A stretch of DNA of 64,000 nt from CAZIRF01 sp964541755 (GTDB lineage Bacteria; Spirochaetota; Spirochaetia; Treponematales; Breznakiellaceae). This document shows positions 1-8,298 of the stretch, in pieces (the stretch's first letter is position 1; the number at the start of each line of letters is the position of its first letter). A model generated the notes under the pieces. That model was not told the DNA's origin. It saw only the letters and a program-made list of their open reading frames with translations, and ran no database searches. The translations under genes and the position numbers were made by a program. The DNA lies in contig CAZIRF010000010.1 in NCBI GenBank assembly GCA_964541755.1, positions 13,626 through 77,625 on the forward strand. Reading direction: 5' to 3'.

Positions 1-1
1 G

Positions 2-880
2 GACGTGGAGGACGAGCGGGAGCATTTTGCCGACGATTGGTATCGCCTCGACTATCGGGTGAATTATGCCGATAGAACCCTCTCTGTCACCTGGGATTAC
101 CAGACGATTGGCGATCATGTCGAGGCGGCGGATGTTCCCGCTTTTCTCGAAGGACACAGCGCTATAGGTGATACCTGGCTCGGTTATATATTGCGGCCCA
201 AGTACAACTTTATTTCACTTCCCAATGCCCAGGCCCCGTCGACCCCGGCGATATTCATGTTGTTCGTCACCCTTGTCCTTCTCCTGTTTTTGGCTCGAAA
301 CATGTTTCGTCGTACCCAGCCTTCTTCGGCGCCGCCGACCACTGTTGAAACGGCGCCGCCGACTAATGTTGAAACGGCGCCGCCGACCATTGTTGAAGCG
401 GCGCCGCCTGCTGGTGATCTTGTTCAGGGGCCAAATGGTATCGGTGGGGTCCTTGCATTCCTCCTTGTTGCTTTTGTCCTTGGCTTTGCCATCAAGCTGT
501 TCTCCCTGAAGGATTGGGAAGCCTACACCGTCTTCACCTGGATGAAGGTGAGCTCGATGTACAATATGCGTGGCGTCGGTATTTTCCTCTTGGCCCTTTT
601 TCTCGAAATTCTCATTAACCTGGGATTGACTCTCTGCATTCCCCTGCTCCTCATTCTTGCCTTCAAACGGAGTAGTCGCTTCAAAACCTCCGCGATCTTT
701 TTCTACCTGGCCCAAGCCCTTCTCTGGCTTCTCTACATTGCAGTCGCCCAATCCTCTTCTGGTGTGATACCCTTGGACCGGGAGACGACCACCCTTGGTG
801 TACAGGCAATATTCGGCAGTGGTCTGTGGATTGCCTATCTCGCCAATTCACGGCGTGTCGCAAATACAATGTGTCGATAA
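2..880 (+). CDS. DUF2569-like multi-pass membrane protein (5' end outside window)
   Basis: The reading frame is open to the window edge. A GTG at 5 could start it, but the true start is probably upstream. A soluble N-terminal part of about 80 residues is followed by a hydrophobic segment near residues 84-98, a Pro/Thr-rich linker built from three 24-bp repeats, and then about four more membrane segments. The region beginning GIGGVLAFLLVAFVLG and the ending SRRVANTMCR resemble the DUF2569 family, whose members end in a similar basic SKRVKxTF motif. No biochemical role is known for the family. It stands alone ahead of a flavoredoxin gene 125 bp downstream. Family placement is from motif memory and moderate. 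Confidence 0.6.
   Translation, partial: DVEDEREHFADDWYRLDYRVNYADRTLSVTWDYQTIGDHVEAADVPAFLEGHSAIGDTWLGYILRPKYNFISLPNAQAPSTPAIFMLFVTLVLLLFLARNMFRRTQPSSAPPTTVETAPPTNVETAPPTIVEAAPPAGDLVQGPNGIGGVLAFLLVAFVLGFAIKLFSLKDWEAYTVFTWMKVSSMYNMRGVGIFLLALFLEILINLGLTLCIPLLLILAFKRSSRFKTSAIFFYLAQALLWLLYIAVAQSSSGVIPLDRETTTLGVQAIFGSGLWIAYLANSRRVANTMCR
329..408 (+). repeat. In-frame 24-bp tandem repeat (3 full units plus a partial)
   Basis: Three copies of a 24-bp unit lie at 329-352, 353-376 and 377-400, followed by an 8-bp partial copy. Each full copy encodes a variant of APPTxVET, giving a Pro/Thr-rich linker between membrane parts of the protein. Copies differ at only one to three bases, so the array is probably young and prone to change in copy number. 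Confidence 0.9.
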
Positions 881-1005
881 GGGCTTGCCTGTGGGGGACT
901 GTAATTGGCAGAACCAATTTCAGGACTCGGGGTGTGTGAAAAAGGTCCAATATATAGAGGCTCTTTCAAAAGGGTGATTTTTGAAACGGGCTCAAGGAGT
1001 AGTAT

Positions 1006-1512
1006 ATGGCTGGCAATGCAAAGGATTTTTTGAGTCTGGCGGGCGAGGACCTTGTCTCACTCTCTGATGGAGCCCTCCTTACGGTGGCGGCTGGTGGCGA
1101 ACAGAACACCATGACTGTCTCCTGGGGGATGACCGGCTTTATGTGGGCGCGCAGTGTCTTTATGGTGATGGTGCGCCGCTCTCGCCATACCTTCTCTCTA
1201 ATTGAGCGTGCCGACTCCTTTACGGTGAGTATCCCCAAGCACCCCGATGCCAAGGAATGGCTCGCATACTGTGGTTCAAAGAGCGGCCGGGATGGTGACA
1301 AGTTCGCTGCCTTGGGCCTTGCGACACAGCCTGCGAAGGTCGTAAATGGCGTCGTCATCGACTGCCCCGGCACCCACTTCGAGGCCCGTATCCTGCATCG
1401 CGTCGATATGGCACAGGGTACACTGGACAAGGGCGTTCAGGAGGCGCACTACGTCAAGGACGGACTGCATGTCTTGTATTTCGGCGAGATACTCGCCCGT
1501 TACTCCAAGTGA
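1006..1512 (+). CDS. Flavoredoxin / flavin reductase-like FMN-binding protein
   Basis: The 168-residue protein has the FMN-binding split-barrel signature: an N-terminal ALLTVAAGGEQNTMTVSWGM segment, a central VFMVMVRRSRHTFSLI strand pair and the SFTVSIP motif. Flavoredoxins bind FMN non-covalently and carry electrons in the cytoplasm of anaerobes. The ATG at 1006 follows an AAGGAG-type ribosome site about 8 bp upstream. A remnant of a flavodoxin-fold reductase begins within 10 bp of its stop, so the gene once had a redox neighbour. The physiological partner cannot be told from sequence. Confidence 0.85.
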   Translation: MAGNAKDFLSLAGEDLVSLSDGALLTVAAGGEQNTMTVSWGMTGFMWARSVFMVMVRRSRHTFSLIERADSFTVSIPKHPDAKEWLAYCGSKSGRDGDKFAALGLATQPAKVVNGVVIDCPGTHFEARILHRVDMAQGTLDKGVQEAHYVKDGLHVLYFGEILARYSK

Positions 1513-1519
1513 TCTGTCG

Positions 1520-1693
1520 CGTTATTTATTGCCATCCCTCCGGGGCGAGGCCTTCCATGACGATTCCCGCCCACCCTCCGCCGATGTCCTGGCGCATCAG
1601 GAGGCGCTCTGTGCCTCCGACGGGCTTGCCTTTGTCTTTCCCCTCTTTTGGACCGATGTCCCCGCCCTCCTCAAGGGCTGGTTCGACCGCCCA
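1520..1693 (+). pseudogene. Remnant of a flavodoxin-fold NAD(P)H quinone oxidoreductase (Flavodoxin_2)
   Basis: In frame with 1520 the translation contains ADVLAHQEALCASDGLAFVF followed by PLFWTDVPALLKGWFDR. This is the central strand, FMN-loop region and PALLKGWFDR motif typical of the NAD(P)H dehydrogenase (quinone) family. Only about 58 codons survive. There is no start codon with an appropriate N-terminal P-loop upstream, and homology stops abruptly at about 1693, just before the 3' end of the convergent GH26 gene. I read it as an internal fragment left by deletion. It lies directly behind the flavoredoxin gene. Confidence 0.7.
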
Positions 1694-1703
1694 AGCGACA
1701 ATC

Positions 1704-2888
1704 TCAAAAATGACCGATTTCTGAAATTTCCTGAATCTTCTTGCCATTTTTTGCGAGGTCATCTTGCAGGACCATGCGCGAAGAGGATGCGAACTTTACA
1801 AAGTCTTCCATTGCCTCTTTCCCGCCCTGCATGGCCCTGTCCATGCCCCGGTACGGAATGTAGCACTGGCTCTTGTTTTGCCTGGAGTAGTCGATCTGGT
1901 ACCAGCTCATCACCCATCCAATTTTCGCTCCCGATTGTTCAATACCCTTGAGCACACAGTCTGTCCAAAAGCGGGGGACTATGTCCGGATAGCGGTGGGT
2001 GTCGCCCTCCATGCGGCAGCCGGTCTCGCAGATGGCCGCTACCTTGTCATGGCGTTTTGCGAGAGCGTCCAAATTATGCAAGTCCTCCTCAAAGGTCTTG
2101 AGGTCATTCCAGGGGACGGCTCCGGGCTCATAGGAGTCAAGTCCCACGATGTCGACCCACTCGTCGCCTGGGTAGTAGTCGGCGCAAAAGGGCGTATTCG
2201 GTGACCATGCATACAGGATGTTTTTCACCCCACGTCCGCGAATCCAGTCTACGGTAAAGCGATAGAGCGTGATGTATTCCTCTGCACAAATCGATTCGGA
2301 TCCCCACCAGAACCATGCCCCGTTCATCTCATGAAAGGGGCGGAATACGAGGGGAAATCCCAATTCATTGAAAACCGGAATGACCATACGATCTATTTTC
2401 CCGGTAAGCCATGCGAGGGAGCTGCCAATGGGGCCTCCCTGTCGGTACTCACGGATTTCACGGACAATTTGTCGGGCCAAATTGGCGTCCCGGTCGAGCT
2501 CCCCGGAGCGAGTCCCGTGTTCCACGCGCAAGCGGAAGCTCCCGGAATCCTTGCCGCGAAGATGCCAGCAGAAGCCGCAGACCGATCCGGCCTCGTGCGC
2601 CAAACGCAGGGCTTCGAGGTGGCGATTTCGCTGCATCTCGGGGTCCCTGCCGGGCCCGGCCCCCTCGAACCACATGAAGTCGTCTTCAATAAAGCCGGGG
2701 TTGGACCCGGTGATATCCTTGCAATCCGAGCTGTCTATGGCCTGATCATGGAGACTGTGATACCCGATAGTCGTCGCATTTGCCATGCCAAAGATGGTTT
2801 TGTCTGCTCTGCCAAGGGCTTTGAGCCAGGAGAGGAGGGCCTCGCTCGCTGCGTCTCTGTACCCTTGTGCTGCCTTGGATTCTCTCAT
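1704..2888 (-). CDS. Glycoside hydrolase family 26 (beta-mannanase-like)
   Basis: The 394-residue product carries the GH26 hallmarks: FRPFHEMNGAWFWWG with the acid/base Glu at about residue 187, and AAICETG with the nucleophile Glu at about residue 288. Between them lies a YAWSPN segment. GH26 enzymes hydrolyse beta-1,4-mannan or related beta-glycans with retention. No signal peptide is visible from the chosen start, so it would act in the cytoplasm on imported oligosaccharides. The frame is open further upstream, but that part overlaps the next gene; ATG 2888 has a GGAG just before it, at short spacing. A GTG or TTG start slightly upstream cannot be excluded. Substrate is not determined. Confidence 0.85.
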   Translation of the reverse strand: MRESKAAQGYRDAASEALLSWLKALGRADKTIFGMANATTIGYHSLHDQAIDSSDCKDITGSNPGFIEDDFMWFEGAGPGRDPEMQRNRHLEALRLAHEAGSVCGFCWHLRGKDSGSFRLRVEHGTRSGELDRDANLARQIVREIREYRQGGPIGSSLAWLTGKIDRMVIPVFNELGFPLVFRPFHEMNGAWFWWGSESICAEEYITLYRFTVDWIRGRGVKNILYAWSPNTPFCADYYPGDEWVDIVGLDSYEPGAVPWNDLKTFEEDLHNLDALAKRHDKVAAICETGCRMEGDTHRYPDIVPRFWTDCVLKGIEQSGAKIGWVMSWYQIDYSRQNKSQCYIPYRGMDRAMQGGKEAMEDFVKFASSSRMVLQDDLAKNGKKIQEISEIGHF

Positions 2889-2941
2889 ATCTCCAATATA
2901 GTCAAAAACATCAATTTTGCAAGGGGTGGAGGATAAAACTG

Positions 2942-3673
2942 TCAGGAATTTAGGGCAGATGGGCTTATCCACCGATAGCCCTTGAAACGATTGATACGTT
3001 TTTCTTCCATTATAAAACCGCTTTTTGCCAGGACATACACGACCTTTCCGGCCAAAGCTGTGCGTATACCCGCTTCCCGTGCAAGGTCTTTGGATGTGAA
3101 GGCTTTTGTACGGAGGGGTGATGGAATGAACTGCTGCCAGTCGTCGGGCCTCGAGATAATAATGCTTTCGAAGACCTCGTCGAGTTGCCTGTCCAAAACA
3201 CGTATGCCCTTTCTGCGCCAAGAGCCCTTGCCATCATCCATGCGAAGTTCTGTCATGGCGACCAAAAGGACTTCAATCGTACAATTGGAAAGGAGGGGCA
3301 AGAGGGGCGCGTAGACAAGGGCATTGAAGAGTTCCCAGCGGGAGCCCCGTTTGGGGCTCTTGCGGCTGCGCAAGACATGGCCTTCTGCGTCGAGGGTACG
3401 AATCGTGTTTTCGAGGGCTATGGGGTGAACGATACGCACCGGATTGTAGAGCGAGAGTTTGGAGACCTTTTTGTACAGTGGACCGAAGCTCCCTGTCTGT
3501 ATTTCCACAATGCTTCCGTCTTTTTGACAGACATCACATACCCAGCGATCCTTGAGTTGCTCGGTAGCCCCTCCCTGTGAGGCATAACGTGCTTTGAGGG
3601 CGGCGTGCAAGCGGCTTTCGTTGAGACGGCCTATGCCCGGTTCGGCTTTTGCCGTTTCAATCGTCTTTGGCAT
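2942..3673 (-). CDS. Conserved unknown protein, nuclease-like N-terminus and winged-helix C-terminus
   Basis: The protein has 243 residues and I do not recognise a named family. The N-terminal third has a Glu in GIGRLNESRLHAAL, then CDVCQKDGSIVEIQTG. This spacing of E, D and ExQ is reminiscent of PD-(D/E)XK nuclease folds. The C-terminal part, FTSKDLAREAGIRTALAGKV and onward, looks like a winged helix. The start overlaps the stop of the upstream minus-strand gene by 17 bp, and the GH26 gene starts 53 bp downstream, so all three are likely cotranscribed. A role in DNA handling is only a guess from the fold impression. Confidence 0.6.
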   Translation of the reverse strand: MPKTIETAKAEPGIGRLNESRLHAALKARYASQGGATEQLKDRWVCDVCQKDGSIVEIQTGSFGPLYKKVSKLSLYNPVRIVHPIALENTIRTLDAEGHVLRSRKSPKRGSRWELFNALVYAPLLPLLSNCTIEVLLVAMTELRMDDGKGSWRRKGIRVLDRQLDEVFESIIISRPDDWQQFIPSPLRTKAFTSKDLAREAGIRTALAGKVVYVLAKSGFIMEEKRINRFKGYRWISPSALNS

Positions 3674-3947
3674 AGGGGCTTAGCTCGTCTACTGTCATCA
3701 GATCAAGGTAGTGATAGACCTCGTTCCCACCCCTGTTTTCCTTGACGCTGATACGGGACACCTGGAAGGCCAGGGTCCGTGCCGATGCAAGGGGGAGGGT
3801 GAGTGGCAAACCGTTTACATCGACGAGTGTACCAATTTTGAGGCGCCCGCCAACTTCCTGTATATCCCCTTCGGGAAACACGATGAAGGACTCTTCGTTG
3901 AACATGCATCTACCATACACCGCCTCAAAATGGCTGGCAAGCGTCAA
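3657..3947 (-). CDS. Small conserved hypothetical protein
   Basis: The product has 96 residues with an SFIVFPEGDIQEVGGRLKIG segment and a predominantly beta character. There is no signal peptide or membrane segment. Its stop overlaps the start of the next minus-strand gene, so the two are translationally coupled. It is divergent from the mraZ promoter, about 70 bp away. I do not recognise a family with known function. ATG 3947 is the only reasonable start. Confidence 0.6.
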   Translation of the reverse strand: MTLASHFEAVYGRCMFNEESFIVFPEGDIQEVGGRLKIGTLVDVNGLPLTLPLASARTLAFQVSRISVKENRGGNEVYHYLDLMTVDELSPYAKDD

Positions 3948-4017
3948 ACCGCCACACAGTTGTATAGTCTTTTGGGGTTGACAGAATTATTGTGTGCGAA
4001 ACTCTGCCTTCGAGGGA

Positions 4018-4046
4018 TTGACGGGAAGAAATATGCTGTAAATAAT
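4018..4046 (+). promoter_or_regulatory. Sigma-70-type promoter of the mraZ-led division cluster
   Basis: TTGACG at 4018-4023 is followed by a 17-bp spacer and AATAAT at 4041-4046. The first MraZ box overlaps the -10 element, and the predicted transcription start near 4053 lies inside the box array. A second TTGACA at 3978-3983 has no convincing -10. Confidence 0.65.
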
Positions 4047-4090
4047 GGGGAAGGGTGGGAGAAAGTGGGAAAAAATAGGAAAAGGTGGAA
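4046..4090 (+). promoter_or_regulatory. MraZ operator: five TGGGA-like boxes at 10-bp spacing
   Basis: TGGGG, TGGGA, TGGGA, TAGGA and TGGAA begin at 4046, 4056, 4066, 4076 and 4086. MraZ of Escherichia coli binds TGGG direct repeats separated by five bases, which is the same geometry. The array covers the -10, the start of transcription and the ribosome-binding region of mraZ, so autorepression is the likely outcome. Confidence 0.75.
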
Positions 4091-4533
4091 TGGAGCTTCT
4101 AACTGGTGAGTTCAGAAATACATTGGATGAGAAGGGGAGGGTAAGTCTTCCGGCGCGTTTGCGTGCGGAACTCTCCGGCAACATCCTGATACTCACGCAG
4201 GGCGTCGATCGCTGTCTGTGGCTCTTTCAGCCCGAACAGTGGAAGGCTCTTTCACAGAAGCTCATGGCAACGACCTCCCCTTTCCAGGCCCGTTCCCGCC
4301 TGGTCCAGCGTCGTATCATCGCCCCCGCGCAGGAAGTCGAGATCGACAAGGCGGGGCGTATCGCCATTCCGCAGAGTTTGCGGGAGTTCTCGGCACTGTC
4401 GCGCGACTGTGTCATCTTGGGGATCGAAAAGTACATTGAACTGTGGTCTGCGGACGAGTATCGCAGCTACTGGGAAGATAATGAGGCGGAGTTTCAGGCT
4501 GCGGCCGAGGAGCTTGGTTCGGTATTGCTGTAA
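4090..4533 (+). CDS. mraZ: Transcriptional regulator MraZ
   Basis: The 147-residue protein has two SpoVT/AbrB-like halves: FRNTLDEKGRVSLPARLR near the N-terminus and the matching EVEIDKAGRIAIPQSLREF in the second half. MraZ forms ring-shaped oligomers that bind repeated DNA boxes upstream of its own operon. An upstream in-frame ATG at 4045 exists, but it would translate the operator repeats; ATG 4090 gives the family's usual N-terminus. The ribosome-binding sequence AGGTGG is itself part of the repeats and unusually close to the start. It is the first gene of the division cluster, with rsmH 17 bp downstream. Confidence 0.95.
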   Translation: MELLTGEFRNTLDEKGRVSLPARLRAELSGNILILTQGVDRCLWLFQPEQWKALSQKLMATTSPFQARSRLVQRRIIAPAQEVEIDKAGRIAIPQSLREFSALSRDCVILGIEKYIELWSADEYRSYWEDNEAEFQAAAEELGSVLL

Positions 4534-4550
4534 AAAAGGAGGGGGAAACA

Positions 4551-5504
4551 TTGGAAATCGTTCACATGCCGGTCCTCCTCGAGGAGTGTATCGAGCTCTT
4601 GGGTCCCGCTTCCGGGGACAGTCTCATGGTAGACGCGACGCAGGGCGAGGGGGGGCACTCATTCGCCTTCCTTTCGCGTTTCCCCCACCTGCGTCTTGTT
4701 GGCATTGATGCAGATGCCGCCATTCAGGCTGTTGCCCGCGAGCGACTTGCCTCCTTTGGCGATCGCGTGCGCTTCTGGCAGGGCTGGTCGCACGACTTTT
4801 TTGCCTCTTGGCCACCGAATGAAGACCGGCCCGATCGCATTCTCATCGACCTTGGCGTGAGCGTCTTTCACTACGAGAAGAGCGGGCGGGGATTTTCCTT
4901 CCGAAAAGATGAAGCACTCGACATGCGCATAGACCCCACACAGGGGCAGAGCGCCCGTGACCTTGTCATGACGTTGCCCGAAGAGGAGCTCGCTGATTTG
5001 CTCTATCAGAATGCCGATGAACGCTACTCCCGCCGTATTGCCAGGGCCATAGTGGAGACTCGGCGCAGTCATGATATCGACAGTGCGCGCGAGCTTGCCG
5101 GCATCGTGGAGCGTGCTGTCCCGGCTGTCTACCGCCATGGCCCCGTTCATGCGGCTACCAAGACCTTTCAAGCCCTGCGCATCGTGGTAAATGGCGAGCT
5201 TTCCCGTCTTGAAAGCCTTCTGGAGAGTGCCCTTGAGGTTCTCGCTATCGGCGGGCGTCTTGGCGTCATCTCCTTTCACTCCATCGAAGACCGTCTCGTA
5301 AAGAACTTCTTCCGGGAGCGCAACAAGGACTGCATCTGTCCGCCCTCGGTGCCGATATGTAATTGTGGGGGCGCCCGTGAGGTCGCCCTTGTAACCCGGA
5401 AGGCGGTGCGGGCCAGTCCAGCCGAGACTCGAGCCAATCCCCCCTCGCGCAGTGCGCAGTTGCGGGTAGTGGAAAAGTTGACAGCGCGGAGGGTCCTGGC
5501 ATGA
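4551..5504 (+). CDS. rsmH: 16S rRNA (cytosine-1402-N4)-methyltransferase RsmH
   Basis: The 317-residue protein has the N-terminal HMPVLLEECIELL motif, the SAM-binding VDATQGEGGHS loop (a variant of the usual DGTxGxGGHS), DRILIDLGVSVFH and the C-terminal GVISFHSIEDRLVKNFF block. It methylates N4 of C1402 in 16S rRNA. The start is probably TTG 4551, which has a strong AAGGAGG seven bases upstream; the ATG at 4566 is the alternative. The stop overlaps the ftsL start as ATGA. Confidence 0.95.
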   Translation: MEIVHMPVLLEECIELLGPASGDSLMVDATQGEGGHSFAFLSRFPHLRLVGIDADAAIQAVARERLASFGDRVRFWQGWSHDFFASWPPNEDRPDRILIDLGVSVFHYEKSGRGFSFRKDEALDMRIDPTQGQSARDLVMTLPEEELADLLYQNADERYSRRIARAIVETRRSHDIDSARELAGIVERAVPAVYRHGPVHAATKTFQALRIVVNGELSRLESLLESALEVLAIGGRLGVISFHSIEDRLVKNFFRERNKDCICPPSVPICNCGGAREVALVTRKAVRASPAETRANPPSRSAQLRVVEKLTARRVLA

Positions 5505-5788
5505 TCAAAAAGATAGGTATTCTGATATTGGTCCTCGCCATACCGGCAGTGTTGGCTCTCTCTTCCTGGCAGAGTTCCCGCTTCGATCAGCTGGAGCGGG
5601 AAGTCGGGCGTCTGGAGGATCAACAGGGCACTTGGCTCGAGTCGAACAAGCGCCATATTGCGGGTATTTCCACGCTGTTATCTGTCGAGCGCATTGATCG
5701 CCTTGCGCAGGAAGGGGCGCTCCTTGTGCGGGTTCCCAGCGAGCGAATTATCCAAGTCGAGATAGCGCAGGGGAGGAACGTGGAGTGA
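5501..5788 (+). CDS. ftsL: FtsL-like cell division protein
   Basis: The 95-residue protein has one N-terminal membrane helix (GILILVLAIPAVLALSS) followed by a short coiled coil containing QLEREVGRLEDQ. This is the usual bitopic layout of FtsL/DivIC proteins, which bridge FtsQ and FtsW/FtsI at the septum. FtsL sequences diverge strongly, so the assignment rests on size, topology and position between rsmH and murF. Start and stop overlap both neighbours, so it is translationally coupled. Confidence 0.75.
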   Translation: MIKKIGILILVLAIPAVLALSSWQSSRFDQLEREVGRLEDQQGTWLESNKRHIAGISTLLSVERIDRLAQEGALLVRVPSERIIQVEIAQGRNVE

Positions 5789-7212
5789 TGCGTTCGGTCC
5801 CCCTGCCATTTTCTATGGTAGTAGACGCTCTTGGCGCTCCGCTTTCGATCGCCACGGGAATGACATTTCCAAGACTCTTTAACGCAGTTGCACTCGATTC
5901 GCGTCAGGTAGTGCCCGGGACGCTCTTTGTTGCACTCAAGGGTGAAGTGCAAGACGGGCACCGCTACATTCCGGCGGCCATACAGGCAGGGGCTGCCGGC
6001 ATCATTCTCGATCGTGACAAGCTCGACGACGCGATAAGGGCCTTGGCGCTGGAAGCTTCATGTGCCCTCTTTCCGGTGGCCTCTCCCCTGGCCGCCCTCC
6101 AGGCGTGTGCCGCCCGCTGGGTGGATGCCTTCCCTTCCCTCTTGCGTATTGGTATAACCGGATCGGCGGGCAAGACGACCACCAAGGAAATATTGGGTTC
6201 CATTCTCTCTGTCGGGCGTCGGGTGGTCATGAACGAAGGGAACTACAACTCGGAGACCGGACTTCCCCTCTCTGTTTTTGCCATGCGCGAAAGCCACGAA
6301 GCGGGAGTCTTTGAATTGGGCATGAACCGCAGGGACGAGATTTTGGAACTCGCCGCCGTTCTTCGTCCTTCGCTCGCCCTGGTGACAAACATCGGCTCTG
6401 CCCATATCGGTATTCTCGGCTCCAAAGAGGCCATAGCCAAGGAAAAACGTCAAATTTTTTCCAATTTCAACCGTTCCTCTGTTGCATTCATCCCCGAGGA
6501 TGATGGATTTGCCGATTACCTTGCAGAGGGCCTTGAGGGCCCCGTTGTGCGTTTTGGGCCCAACAGTCTGCCCGCCTATGGCGGGGTGCGCGATCTTGAC
6601 GCGAGTGGCATATCGCTCTCCTGGGCAGGGGAGTGGGTGCGCGTTCCCCTGGGGGGAGAGCACAACGTGCGCAACATCCTCGCTGCCTGCGCGATTGCCT
6701 CTCATGTCGGGGTGAGTGATGGGGATATTCGAAAAGGGCTCTCTACCTTGCCGGTCCTCTTTGGTCGCGGCGAAGTACTTCGTGGCCCGCTTACGGTCGT
6801 TCAAGATTGCTATAACGCCAACCCCGAAGCCGTCATCGCCGCCATTCGCTGGGCGGACAGCATACCCTGCGAGGGGCGGCGTATCTATGTAATTGCCGAC
6901 ATGCTCGAACTGGGTGAACACAGTGAAGAGGCTCACCGGCGGGTGGGGCAGGCCCTCGCCGGAAGTGCTGCCGATGCCATCCTTCTCTTTGGCGAGGCCT
7001 CCCGTGCAGCAGTCCCGGTTCTCGAAGAGGCCGGCGCTGCTTCGCGGGTACTGTACGCAGAAGTCAATTTCGACAACCTGCGCCAAAAACTCCGCTCGTT
7101 TGCCCGCCCGGGCGATCTTGTTCTCTTGAAAGGCTCACGGGGGATGGCCCTCGAACGGCTTGCAGCCGATCTCTTGCCCCAATATACCGAATCTCGCGGG
7201 GAGGTCTCCTGA
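5785..7212 (+). CDS. murF: UDP-N-acetylmuramoyl-tripeptide-D-alanyl-D-alanine ligase
   Basis: The 475-residue protein carries the Mur ligase ATP loop GITGSAGKTTTKE around residue 130, the EGNYNSETGLPLSV and ELGMNRRDEI motifs, and a C-terminal domain beginning DCYNANPEAV. MurF adds D-Ala-D-Ala to the UDP-MurNAc-tripeptide in the cytoplasm. The start can be GTG 5785 or ATG 5788; GGAGG at 5772-5776 fits the GTG better. It overlaps ftsL upstream and mraY downstream by a few bases. murE, murD, murC and murG are not in this cluster. Confidence 0.95.
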   Translation: MMRSVPLPFSMVVDALGAPLSIATGMTFPRLFNAVALDSRQVVPGTLFVALKGEVQDGHRYIPAAIQAGAAGIILDRDKLDDAIRALALEASCALFPVASPLAALQACAARWVDAFPSLLRIGITGSAGKTTTKEILGSILSVGRRVVMNEGNYNSETGLPLSVFAMRESHEAGVFELGMNRRDEILELAAVLRPSLALVTNIGSAHIGILGSKEAIAKEKRQIFSNFNRSSVAFIPEDDGFADYLAEGLEGPVVRFGPNSLPAYGGVRDLDASGISLSWAGEWVRVPLGGEHNVRNILAACAIASHVGVSDGDIRKGLSTLPVLFGRGEVLRGPLTVVQDCYNANPEAVIAAIRWADSIPCEGRRIYVIADMLELGEHSEEAHRRVGQALAGSAADAILLFGEASRAAVPVLEEAGAASRVLYAEVNFDNLRQKLRSFARPGDLVLLKGSRGMALERLAADLLPQYTESRGEVS

Positions 7213-8291
7213 TGTTGCTCGAATTCCTGTACCCTCTGGTGCGTTATTTTACGCCGTTCAATGTATTCCGCTATCTCACTTTTCGGGGTGCCTACGCAGC
7301 CCTTACCGCCCTGTTGATCTGTTATCTCTTCGGGCCGCGCCTTATTGAGGCTCTGCGCCGGCTCAAGGTGGGGCAGTCCATCCGCGACGACGGCCCGCAG
7401 ACTCACCTCAAGAAGGGGGGGACGCCCACCATGGGCGGGGTCATGGTTATACTCGCTGTACTCGTGTCGACTGCCCTCTGGGAGGATTTTGGCAATCCTC
7501 ACGTCTGGCTCGTGCTCATTTCGTTTGTGGGCTTCGGGGCCATCGGTTTTCTGGACGACTGGCTCAAGGTGGTCAAGAAGAACTCGAAGGGGCTCCCCGC
7601 CTGGGGCAAGCTCGTGGGGCAATGCGCCATTGCGACCGCTATCAGCCTATACCTGTATTTTACCGGAGACGACCGCACAACCCTGCTCTATTTACCCTTC
7701 CTCAAGACACCGGCAATTGACCTTGGTCTTGTCTGGATTCCCTTTGCCATTCTTTTATTGGTTGGAGAATCCAATGCCGTCAATCTGAGCGATGGTCTCG
7801 ATGGTCTGGCTACGGGCTTGGTGCTCATGGTGTTTCTCACCTTGGCCGTTATCGCATACCTCTCCGGCCGGGCCGATTACGCCGAATACCTCGGGATACC
7901 GCACATTCGCGGGGCTGGCGAGCTCATGGTCTTCTCCCTCGCCATGGTGGGGGCCTGTGTGGGCTTTCTGTGGTTCAATGCGCACCCGGCAGAGGTCTTT
8001 ATGGGCGACGTGGGAAGCCTTGCCTTTGGGGGGGCTATTGCCACCCTGTCTCTCGTTCTCAAAAAGGAAATCCTCATCCTTATTGCCGGCGGGGTTTTTG
8101 TACTGGAAGCAGCCTCTGTCATGTTGCAGGTGCTGTCCTTCAAATTGCGCAAGAAGCGGATATTCCGTATGGCGCCCCTGCATCATCACTTTGAATTGGC
8201 CGGATGGGCCGAGACGAAGGTCGTCGTCCGTTTCTGGATATTGGGTGGTCTCTTTGCCATCATCGCGCTCTCGACATTGAAGATACAGTAG
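7212..8291 (+). CDS. mraY: Phospho-N-acetylmuramoyl-pentapeptide transferase
   Basis: The 359-residue integral membrane protein shows the MraY motifs GQSIRDDGPQTHLKKGGTPT, GFLDDWLKVVKKNSKG with the Asp pair, NAVNLSDGLDGLATG, and FMGDVGSLAFGG, plus the histidine motif APLHHHFELAGW near the C-terminus. It transfers phospho-MurNAc-pentapeptide to undecaprenyl phosphate to give lipid I. About ten membrane helices are visible. The ATG overlaps the murF stop (TGATG), so translation is coupled. Confidence 0.97.
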   Translation: MLLEFLYPLVRYFTPFNVFRYLTFRGAYAALTALLICYLFGPRLIEALRRLKVGQSIRDDGPQTHLKKGGTPTMGGVMVILAVLVSTALWEDFGNPHVWLVLISFVGFGAIGFLDDWLKVVKKNSKGLPAWGKLVGQCAIATAISLYLYFTGDDRTTLLYLPFLKTPAIDLGLVWIPFAILLLVGESNAVNLSDGLDGLATGLVLMVFLTLAVIAYLSGRADYAEYLGIPHIRGAGELMVFSLAMVGACVGFLWFNAHPAEVFMGDVGSLAFGGAIATLSLVLKKEILILIAGGVFVLEAASVMLQVLSFKLRKKRIFRMAPLHHHFELAGWAETKVVVRFWILGGLFAIIALSTLKIQ

Positions 8292-8298
8292 GAAGGTA

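Noticed and set aside
1704..3221. Extended GH26 frame starting at 3221
   Set aside because: The extra 111 codons overlap the upstream gene in another frame and have no GH26 similarity; ATG 2888 is used.
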